The notes under the pieces are model-generated. The model worked only from the letters and a program-made list of their open reading frames with translations, did no database searches and was not told where the DNA came from. A stretch of DNA of 64,000 bases from Sarcocystis neurona (Eukaryota; Apicomplexa; Conoidasida; Eucoccidiorida; Sarcocystidae), in contig KL647297.1 of the NCBI GenBank assembly GCA_000727475.1, forward strand, positions 2,685,577 through 2,749,576, written 5' to 3'. The position numbers and the translations under genes are program-made. Position 1 is the first letter of the stretch, and each line of letters starts with the position of its first letter. Of the stretch, positions 32,560 to 44,500 are shown in pieces.

Positions 32560-35500
32560 GTAAACCCGTGTGCGCTCGGGAAAAGCAGCAGCAGACACAG
32601 GGAGACAGCAACGAAAGAAAGACCAGAGAAGCAAAACGAGAGGAGCGAAGTGAGGGGGGGTAGAAATGGAGGGGGAGAGGCAGAGAAGAAAAAAGAAGAA
32701 AACGCGTGCGGACGTGTTCAGAGAAAGAGAGAGCGGAAAGAAAGGGGAGGAGATGAAAAGGAGAGTTGTTCGGAGGGGCATGGCAAGTGGGGCAGAACGG
32801 AGGAGAAGAAAGGAAAGGAAGAGAAAAGAGGAAGGGAAAAGAAAGGCGAAGAAGAAGAAACGGAAAGAAAGAAGCAAAGAAGTCGCGCGAGAAAAATAGT
32901 GACGAGCGGACGAGAACAAAGGGAGAGGCGATGCAGAGACAGCAGCAAGACGAACGGAAGAAGGGGAGGACGGAGGAGAAGAACGTAGAAGCAGCAGGAA
33001 GAGGGGAATAGCGGGAAAGTGAAGAGGAAAGGAGGAAGGGGAAAAAGAGGAGAGGGGGACGGAAAATGACGAAGACAGGGAAAAGGCAAGGAACAACACA
33101 GGAAGAAGGGAGATTAGCGAAGAACCGAAAAACAGGGTAGGGAGGGGTGGGTCAAACGGGAGAGAGTTTGAAGAAGAGCAGGAGGAAAGCCGAAAAGGAG
33201 AAGAGAAGAGACGGAAGACCACGAAGTTGCAGCTGTGCAGCAGGAAACGCAAAAGTGAAAAACAGGAGGAGAGAAGGAAGGAGCAGCAGGACGGGCAGGA
33301 GACGCGACAGCAGGACGAGGCGAGGAGGAAGCGAAAGGAGGGGACCGAGACGCGCATTGAAGAGGGGGTTGAATCGCAAAGAAAGAGGAGGAGGAAAATG
33401 AGAGGGGGGGAAGGGTTCAAAGAAGAACAGAAATTGGAGGAATTCAGAAAAGAGAGAAAGACGGAGAAGGAAACGGGGGAGGACCAGCGGACGGGAGGAC
33501 CAGCGGACTGGAGAACAATAATAAGAAAGGAGAAAAAACGAACGGCAGCCATTACTAAAGCTTCGACTTCTTTACGTGCTGCCCTCTTTGTGTATATATA
33601 TACACCTGTGTACGTAGGCATATAAATATATATATATATATATATATTTCTTTTAGTTGCGTATCCCTGCATGTATATACATAGGTATACAAATATTAAT
33701 ATATACGTATATATACTCATATGTGTGTCTGTGTGTGTGTATGCGTAGGTGCATAACACCCATGCATACGCCTGTCCATACATGGGGACGTAGATGAAAA
33801 CCTTTGTTATGAAGTATTTCTTCCTCTGTACGAAGGCGATGCTGCGGTGCTGGGTCTACTCAAAGCTACGTATATGGATGCAAATATAGGTGTATATATA
33901 CGTTCATATATAAATATAAATGTATATACATTTGTCGTTATCAGTCAATATCATCTTCCCGCTAGGGGACTCTGCGCTGCCTGCCTGCTGCCCTGCTGCT
34001 CCGTCGTGCTGCTGCTGCTACCCCCCTGCTGTTGCACCTGCTCCTTCCTGCTGCTGTTGCTCCTCCGCCTTGCTGGTGCTGCTGCCGCTCGTGTGGTTGG
34101 CGCTGCTGGTGTGTGTGCGGGGCAGGTGCAGTGTCGTGCTGCTGCTCTCTCCGCTGCTGCTGCTGCTTGTTGGTGCCGCCTGCTGCCGGGATGCTGTGGA
34201 ATGCGGTGGTGGTGGTGCTGCTGCTGCTTGTTTTTGCTGGTGAGGCCACTTGCTGCTGCTGCTGCTGCTCTTGGACGTGGTGCGCGATGTGTTGCTGCTC
34301 TCCTCTGTTGGTGACCTGCTGCAGCAGCAACGATATCCTCCGAAGAAGATTTAGGTGAGAGCGCGCTCCTTAAAAAAATAAGGTGCCTCGAAAACATGAG
34401 TAAAGAGCGTTCTATCAGTCCTCTTTATACTCGTCTCTCTACATGCAAATATATATATATATGCATATTTGTGCACATACCTGTTATACATATACGTAGT
34501 ATATATATATATATATATGTATTTTCGTGCACATATGTGTTACACGTATACGTGAAATATAAATATATATGATGTATAGCTGTATACACATGTTTGCTTG
34601 TACACATACGTGTTGTATATATACATACATTCATTAGCAATATACACACATATGTATACATACATATATATATATATATATGTAGGTAGTATAAAAGATA
34701 ATTGATCTCTTTCTGCAACGCTAGTGTTTACATGTCAGTCGCCGTGATGCATACCTGCTACTGCTGTGATTCGCCCGTCTCTCCCCGCCACACGAGTCCA
34801 CCCATTTCTTCGATTATTTCTCCTGTCGCGTACTCTCTTCATTTATTTCTCGACGGCCGTGCTCTCTGTGAAGATGTATCTATCCGCACATAAACATAAT
34901 GGATATATACATATGTATATGGAAGCGCACGTTAGGCTGTTCCTCGCTATATCTGTAGATATCCGCATATATATATATATTAAGAGAGAGAGAGACAAAT
35001 AGAGTGGCGGATGGACAAATAGGTGAATCTACGCGTGGATTCTCTTTCAAGCGCCGTAGTGAATCGGGTGCTGAAGCAGCAGCAAAAGCACCTCTGCAGC
35101 GTACCTTGACGAACCGTGTGCTGCTGGTGGTGTATTGCTGCTGCTGCTGCTGGCTCGCTTCTGTCCTGCTCCTATCTTGCTGCTGCTGTTGCTGGCTTGG
35201 TGCTGGTGCAGTTTTTTTTCAGCTGGACCTTGCCAACGCGGTGATATCCCGCAGCAACGTACCCGAAGCGATTCGCGATCGCTACAAGACGTTCCGCTGC
35301 GCACCAGATTCTCTCTCTTCTTCTTCTCTTCCTCCTGCTGCTGCTGCGGCTGCTGCTACGGGAAGCGCTGCCGCGTACCGAGCGGCGAGATCGCCCGTCT
35401 TCGTCGGTGGCGCAGCAGCAGCAGCAGCACCGCCGCTGTGTGAAGAGGCAGCACAAGCAGCAGAAGCAGCGGCCGCAGGAAACAGCAGCTGCTGCATCTT

Positions 35501-38500
35501 CCGAGTGTACGGCGTTACCGAAGACGGTTGCTCGGTTTGCGCTAGAGTACACGGCTTTCTCCCATATTTCTACTGCGAGGTGCCTGTTCGCCTGCTATTG
35601 CAGCAGCTGCAGCAACAGCGGAAGCAGGAACAGCAGCAACAGAGAAACAGCAGCAGCTCCTTCGGCAGCACAGGGCAAGAAGACAACGCAGAAGAAGCAG
35701 CAGCGCTGCTCGCCGAGGCCACCAAGCTAGCCACCCAGCTCCGCCAGTTCCTAGATGTAAGCGCGTCGTTGTCGAATTTCTCCCCTCTCACTCTCTGCGC
35801 ATGCATGCGCCCCATAAACCTACATAAGCCGAAGAGAGCCCTTTCACTTATATATCCATACATATATATATGTGTATGCGTATATTTAAGTTCGTATACA
35901 ATCGTACGTACGGAATTGCATCTCCCTACAAATATATAACATATATATCTGCCTATTCATGTATGTCTATATTCGACATATAAAATATATATATGTATAT
36001 ATACTTGCACCTCCTGATAATACATATGTATAGATATACACGTATGTGTCTATGGACTTCTCTATTTCATTGCACATCTATAGTCGATACATTGATATGT
36101 ATATGTACAGATATATGCATATATATATATATATGTAGCTACGCCTCCCTTCATATACACATGTATATATAGTTCTCTTTATGAATACCCCTCGTATATA
36201 TATATATGTATATATGTATATGTGCACCTCCCTGCAAATATCGTGTGTATATACATATATGGACATAAAACCCACAAGTTGATACACATATATAGATATA
36301 TAAATATGTATACATACTGCTGCAGCCCTCCCTCCACATATATATATGCTTGTGTACACGTACATTAGATAGAGATATCTATGAAACCGTACGTCTCTGT
36401 CTACGCAGTGTTAATAAAAGAGCCAATTGTAGCTGCGTATATATACCTGTATACAAGGTGGGTACAGACAAATTCAGATTGCGCGTTGGTGTCTGCGGGA
36501 GAGTACCTATATCTGTATTTCTATCTATGAATCACTAGCTGTATATCTATATATCTATAAATTATAGTGTATACCTGTATATGTCTAAGTAATGTATATC
36601 TATATATTTGTATGTATATATGTATACCGATCTGTCTATATATGTGTGCACGCTCCTGACATGTCCCCCTGCCACGTATCTCTGCATGTATCTGCGTGTG
36701 TATATCTATCTATCCATATATGTATGTAGTTTGTTGACGTGTCCTCCCTCCATGTAGGTATGTGTCTATATTCTTGTGTGTGTATATATATATATCTATT
36801 TCTCTACGTGAATAACTATCTCTCTCTGTCTATATATATACACACATGTGCATGCAGGTTCATGACATCTCCTCTTCCCACAATTATGTGTGGCAACGTA
36901 CGCAGCAGCATTTTGCTGCATCACGCGACGCTGGCCGGTGCCTCGTAGGGACGCCAATCGCTACACATTCCTTGCCATTCAACTCGCTATCTCTGTGTGT
37001 GGGGCATATCTGCATATATAAATATTGAAGTCTCCGTTTTCTTGAAATTCTCTTGCGGCTGCCTACACTTCCTCCGTCTGCCTTGCTGCGGCTGTAGATG
37101 TATTTGTATGCATGCACGTGCGCATGCGGAAGAAGTGGACATGCCTGTGCGGATTTCCTCACATTTCTACACGTTGTCTCGTGTCGCACACATGCGTGTG
37201 AATATATATATATACGTAGCTCTACAGGAAATCATGCGTATACAAGCACACATATTTATGTATGTGTACACACGTGTATATACAAGCACGCACACATATG
37301 TACATATACAACGCATATGCAGAGCTCCAGAGAATATGACGCGCGTACACAAACACATACATATATATACGTGTGTATACACAAACACACGAACATATAT
37401 ATGTACATATACATGTGCATATGTACGCCCACGTAGCTCTACGGAGAACCACGCACATATACAAGCACGTGGATATATACATGCATATATGCGTGTGTAG
37501 ATACAAACACATATAGATGTACGCGTACAACATGTGTAGATATACGTGGAAACACATCTACGTGTATTTGTGTATATATGCGTCGCGTTACCAGGAATGC
37601 TGCACGTTCAAGGACGTCGCAGCAGCATGAGACGGGACATGTGCCGCGGTCTCTCCTTGGAGGTCCTCTCAATACAAATGTTGAGCGAAAGGGGGCAGAG
37701 AGAACGTTCAACACACACTTGTTTGTACACTTGTAGGGGAACTAAAAGAAATCCCCCACGTTGGCTGTGTTTATGAAGCGGGTGATTCATCCGCGGAACG
37801 CACGTACAAGTATGCGCAGGAGAATGGAAAAGAGAGAGAGAGCGCTGGCGTGTCTACTTTTATGAAGAATTTTTTCTTCCACAGCTGTCATGTTGTCAAG
37901 ACTTGTGTCTGCTGCCGACCTCTTGCGCACCCCTGCTGCCCTGCTGCCCGGGGCGGCTGCTGCTGCTGCTCTCCTCCTGCTGCCGCTGCACGTGGTGCTA
38001 CTACTCTCCTCCTCCTGCTGCCGCGGCTGCTGCTGCCTTCCCGCTGTATTCGCTGTTGCTGCTGCTGCTGCTGCATTCCTGCTTCTGTCGCTGCTGCTGC
38101 TGCGGGCGCCATGGCTGCAGGACTGGCTCCTGAAGACGCAGGTGTCTGCCCGCGGATATCAGCGTCGTTGCCTCGACGTTCGTGTGGAACGAAAACAGGT
38201 ACTTCTCCCTTTCTTCTTGTTTTTTCTCTGTCTCATCCTCTCTTGTATCAGTCGCACTGCAAAAAGAGAAAAAGACAGGGAGAGAGCGAGACACACACAC
38301 ATACAAACGCAGATACACGTGTCCATATATATATATATATCCGCATGTGTTTTTGTCTATGTGTGTGAATTCTAGACAGCCTCTGCGTGAACCCAAGGAG
38401 ACAGAAAGGAAGACCTTCAGGAAGAAAGAGAAAGGTCCACCTCCAGACAGCTGTGTGCATACCTTTGTACACACTTGCATCTGTGTTTGTGTCTGGAGGC

Positions 38501-41500
38501 TGGTGTACGTATATATATAGATGTTACACGCACACATGGATATACCGTGAAAAACATGCAGGTGTGTTTAGGCGGCAGCAGCACACGCATGCGCACCTCT
38601 ATATATATGTATATATGCCCGTATGAAGAGAAGCAGTGAAGCACAAGCAGGAGTGTCGTGGTGGGATGATCCAGGAGAGGAAGCCCAGAAAAGGAAACGC
38701 ATGCTGCAGTATTCCTCTTGGGTTGATGTGTCAGGCGCTGGCGCGCGTCCCATCTCTCTTTTTCTTCAGAAGCACCCGCGCGTCGGCTCAAGTCTGCCCA
38801 TGCATGCGGTGTATGTTTTTGATGCGGTGCACAGGACTTGCCTGTACTTGTAGAAAGGGGAAGTTCACACATTCCTCTGCTGTCTCACTGTTATACAAGT
38901 AGACCTACCTGTATATACAGACGTTTTTACATACGCACGCATCAGGTGTATATACGTATGTGTATGGATGCGTAGACGAACGAATCCAAGCGCACACGTA
39001 TATGTATACATCCCCACATCTAGAAGCATGTATACATATGTGTGTGTACGTGCATGCATGTGTACGTAGACACAAACACGTATGTGTGTGTGTACACACA
39101 GACATGTATGGATAGACACATGCATACGTATATGTGTGTACATACATGCATGTATACACGTAGACACATATACATATATGTAGGGTTTGTATTTTCCCGT
39201 GTTGCTCTACTGGCAACTTTGTGACCCGCAGCACCGTTTAGCTGTATATATACACGTATATATGTATACACATGTATACAGGGAAACAAAAACAGCAGAG
39301 CGGGAGAGATGCGCGTAGATAGACTGCAGACTGGCACGCATGTCGCGGGGCCCGCACTGCCGCTGCATGCGAGAGCAGCACGTGTGGGAAGGCTGCTGCG
39401 TCGTGGCGAAGAGCAGAGCAGCTGCTGCAGAAGCACCGGGGCCAGCCGCCCAGCACACAGAGATACACACACGGGGACGGACGAAGACGGATAGAAAGAG
39501 GGCGAACCAAACACAGGGGCATACCTGCGTATATGTGTGTATGTGTACGTGTGGGAGGGGAATACGCATGGACGCGGGACAGAGAAATTATGGGACGGAT
39601 GGCAGCAGGAGACTACGAGTTCTTCCCTCCCTTTCATGTCTTTTGCATGCACCTGTGTTCACACGTACATCCATCGGAAAGCGTCCAGATCCGCATGCAT
39701 CCGCATGTTTACATATGGAACTAGTATATATATAGGTGTACACGTATACATGTATATATATGTATATGTACATACGAACAAATTCGGGTCCTGTTGGGTA
39801 TACCCACATATATATATAAATGTATTTATACGTCTATCTACCTATGTCTCTTTCTCTGTCTCTGCCTTTCTCTCGAGATCTGCGGAACACACTTGCTCGA
39901 ATCACGTGTGCGTACACCGCAGTGGGGTGCATGAGGTGTCTGTACACCCCAGCAGCTTCGATGCCCTGCCCCTCCTGGCGCTGTACAACTACCATCCCCG
40001 TGTCGTTTCTCTGACTTTGCACATGCTCACGTTTTCATATGTATCTGTGTGTGTGTGTACCTCTAGTCCACCTTCCACTTCCTTATGCATAAGGTAGTAT
40101 ATTTCTACATATGTACATATACAGATATGTATACGGATTGATAAGTATACATCTTCGTGTGTGCGGCCCTCCATGCTCTGCTGCATGTGTGTGTGAAGAA
40201 CACCAACTTCTGTTGAACTGCGTGGAGTTGGTCATTTAAACACACCGCTGTATCTTCCCTCACAAGCGAAGAAAGAGGCATAGAAGAGGCAAAGAAAAAG
40301 TACAGCTCTGTGCATACCCGCATGCACTGGAGTGACTTCTGTGTGTCATGGGCCCTGGTGTACGTACACCCGGGCAGCCTGTACAGACCCACGCCGGTGT
40401 CTACGGACGTGTGGCTGCCTGAAAGTGACGCATGCGCCTGTCTGCCGCTGTCTCCATCTCCCTTCTCTACCCCCCTCCCCCCGCCCCTTCTGCTGGCATG
40501 CATGCGCTGCGCCTGCGCCCGCCCAGCCCTCCAGGCGTCTGTTTTTGTCCTGCGCTCACGTATGTTCTATGTTCTACATACCGACACACAGACACAGTCG
40601 CAAGGACACCTACATATATACATGTATTTGTGTCGGTCGGATTGAGAGAAGAGTCTTGCTGCCGTGTTTTCTCCTGGGATATACGCTTCTCTTCTTTCTC
40701 TCTGTTTTGTTCTCTGCAGTCGCTTATGTACTACAGCGGTGCGTCAGAGAGCAGCAGGTCGCTATTCTTCCGCGTTACCGTCGCTCTGCCCAACTGGGTG
40801 GCGTCGCTGCGAGCCCTCGTCGAGCATGGCATTTCCTTGCAGACGCTCCAGGCCTACAGCAGCAGACCGACATCTTCCGCTTCTTCCTCCTCCTCTCCTG
40901 CTGTTGCTGCGGGCACTCCGCCGACGGCGCCCTCCCCGCCTTCGCTGGGGACGCCTCCTTCCGTCCCTTTCGAGGAAGCGGAAGAGGACGAGGAGCAGCA
41001 GGACGGGCCAGAGACGCCGGAGACGGAAGAAGATGACGATGAAGAACGTCGCTGGGGCGACGAGGCAGCCGCCACGCGTCGCCGCCAGCAGAAGCAGCAG
41101 CAGAAGCAGGTCCACGAAACACCGGGAAGACGCGCAGCAGCAGCTGCTGCTGCAGCCCGCCCCTCTCCCGTCCAGCCCCCACACAAGCAGCAGCAGCAGC
41201 AAATGCTCTTTCTGCCCTGCACCGCCTACGAAGCCAACGTCCCGTTCATCCTTCGATACCTCGTTGACACGCGCACCACCGGCTGCTCCTGGCTCTCCGG
41301 TATTGCCAAGCTAGACACGCGCATGTCTACTAGTACACATACGTATGTATGTACGCGTGTACGTATATATTCGTGTAGATACATACATATAAATACATTT
41401 GCGCGTATATGTTCGTCTCGTCCTCTCTCACTGTCCCCACCTCTGGCTTCTTCTCTCCCCCTCCGTCTACATGCAGATACACATGTGTAGATACGTACAC

Positions 41501-44500
41501 AGTTGTATTCATACATGCACATATTTACGTTTGACGATGACGATATTCCGTAAATACGTGCTTCGAAGACAACGTAGCACAAAAGGAACTTCTTCCTGCT
41601 ACTGGGCGCAATCGTCTGGCTAGCCTACCCGGTAAATACGTTCTTTCTCTCTTTCTTGCGTCCCCTCTCTCTATGTATATACGCATATATATATATATAT
41701 ATATACGTATATGTATCTATCTATATATATATATATATGCGTATATACATACGTATGTGCTACGTACGTAGATGTCTGTTTCTGTCTTCCTCTCTTTCTC
41801 CCTTCCTTTCTCGTCTCCTTTTTTGCCGTCTACATGCATATCTGTGTACATGTGTAGATGCGTATATATGTATCTACAGGCGAACCTATACATATATATA
41901 TGTATATGCCACGTACGTAGAATTCCGTTTCTCTCTTGCTATCTGTCTATCTGTCCCTGTTCCTCGTCCCACTTTTCTCTCTGTCTGTCTAGATGCATGC
42001 ACCCGTGTGCATACAATATATATGTCTTCATCTAAATAACTGCTATCCCCTTTGTTTTGTTCATGTTCTCCCCTCCCTCTCTCCGGCTCGCGCTTCCGTT
42101 TCATCTCCCCCTCCGGCTTCCTCCGTCCGCGGTCCCTTTCCCTTCCTCTTTCAGTTGCTGTTTCTGTTGGGGACCTCACCTGCTGCACTGTTGCTGCAGC
42201 ACGTTGGGGCGCCTTTCTGCTGCGTGAAGACCCGCAGCAGAAGGAGTCCTCCTGCCAAATAGAGATTGACGTGCACTACGTTGACCTGCTGCCCCTGCCT
42301 ACCACGGGTCGCTGGCAGCAGCTTCCTCCTCTTCGGCTGCTCTCCTTCGGTCAGTCCACGCCGCCGACTCACGCGCTGCTGCCGTTGTGTCTTCTTTTTC
42401 TTCTTGTGGCGGTGTCGTTTTTCGTTGGCTTCCGGCGAGGAGGTCTGCCTGGCGCGCACGTGCACCACCGCCGGACGGTGTGCGCATGCGCGGATGCCTG
42501 TCGCATGCGCAGCAGACAAAAAAAGTTGCTGCTGCGTGCTGCGTGGCCAGAACGTCTCGGGTCTACCAATTTCTTTTCTTCGAATCTCCCCACTTGTCCA
42601 GGACAACCTTCTGCGCAAAACCCCCTCTCTTGCGTCTCTGTCCTTCTGTCTCCTGCAGACTCACTGCCTTTCAGCCAGAAGTGCCCCGCCCATGCATCTC
42701 TGCGCGTCCTCTCTTTTTATTTTACGGAGAAATGCCCTACACACCCACAGTTGCAGTTTCTCTCTTCTTTCTGTGGAAGAAAATTCTTCCTCTATATGTC
42801 CTCCTGGCGAGAGTGACCTCACGCATGCGCCTTTATACATGTACAGCCATACACCTGTACGTGTATATCTATGTATATATGAGCGTATATTTTCATATGT
42901 ATATATGTATATGGATACAGAGAGGAAAAGACAGAGAGACCTACACATACACATATATATATGTACGCATATATGTACATATACGTAGAAAGTGAGACAG
43001 AGACAGACAGGTATATATACAGATGTTGACATATACATATATATATATGTATATGTGATATGGTGTGTGCAGCAGATAGGTATACATGCACATGCTGATA
43101 TGTACGTGTATGTGATAATGATGCACGCAGGTCGCATGCACTTTTTTCCGCCCGTGACGACTTGTTTGGCGTATGCTTTTCATTCTGTGTGGGGAAGGAA
43201 GAGGGAGACGCACGTGACAGTTTTCTCGCGTCTTCTTCGTAGGTGAATGCTTCGAAGATTTCTCCTCACCACGATAAGCAAAGTGGTGACTGCTTCTCTT
43301 TCTCGGCTGTATTCCTGCAGTGCTGCACGTGCGCGACGCACTGCTGTAGCTGATGTTGCGTCACTCCTCGCGCTGCTGCAGATATTGAATGTGTGAAGAT
43401 GAAAGGCGAGGGGTTCCCCGAGGCGACCCACGACCCGGTGATTCAAATTTCATCTATCGTCATATGCCAGCAAAGCAGCACCAGAAAGAAAAACTGCAGC
43501 AGCAACTGCCTGCCGGAAACCGAAGACCACAGCCCGGGGGACACACACGCCGTCGCAACAGCCGATCGACACAGCAGCAGCGGGACGGGGGAAGCAGCAG
43601 CAAAGCAGCCGAAGAAAGAAAAGAACAAAGCACACTCAACCGACCGCAGCACAGAAGGCCCCGCCAGCAGCAACACCAACAGCAACAGCAGCAGCAACAG
43701 CGTTAACGGCAGCAGCAACAGCAGCAGCGGCGAGGAAGCAGGAGGGCTGGAGCGGCCAGTGTGCAAAGTTCTTTTTTCATTGCGAGAGTGCGCGCGCATT
43801 GCCGGAGCGGTCGTCGTGTGGTTTGATGATGAGAAGGAAATGCTGCAGCGCTGGGCAGAGTTCGTTAGACACGTGAGAAAAAAGCCTTCTCCAGACTCAA
43901 ATACTTCTTCCAGACACGAGGCTCTTCGTGTAGACACGAGGATCTTCGTGTAAACACGACCAGCTTCGTCTAGACACGACGGCAGTCTTCATCTAGACAC
44001 GACCATCTTCGTGTGCACACGAAACTGTTCTCATGCAGACACGACAACGGCCTTCGGGTAGACACGAGGCTTCTCGTGTAAACACAGCGGTCTTCAGGTA
44101 GACACGAGACTCTTCACGTAGACACATGACAATCTTCAAGTACGCGCCACGACGCGATCTTCATGTAGACACGACGACGCGGTCTTCATGTAGACACGAC
44201 GACGCGGTCTTCATGTAGACACGACGACGCGGTCTTCATGTAGACACGACGACGCGGTCTTCATGTAGACACGACGACGCGGTCTTCGTGTACTTCTTCA
44301 TGTTCGGCAGTCTTGTGGCAGCTGGCTGAGAGAGGAAGCGAAGAGAAGTGCTGCCTCGAAGCTGCTGCAGAGCGGCCCTCGCGTTTTCGCCCGCGCTACG
44401 AAGTAGACGCACGGGGGAGGACAGGGGGACGGGTCGCGTCTGCACAGCTGGATCTTGGCCTGCGAACCTGTGCAGGAAATTTATCCACTTGCATGCGCCG

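Noticed and set aside
32149..33783. 544-codon minus-strand open frame
   Set aside because: It is the complement of the polypurine tract plus TA microsatellite and CAG runs; the product is Ser/Phe/Leu-rich with no conserved motif and overlaps Pol delta exon 1 on the other strand.
44156..44292. CRISPR-like regular repeats (also at 62821-62940)
   Set aside because: Units are contiguous 25-bp repeats with no unique spacers, in introns of a eukaryotic gene; they are minisatellites.
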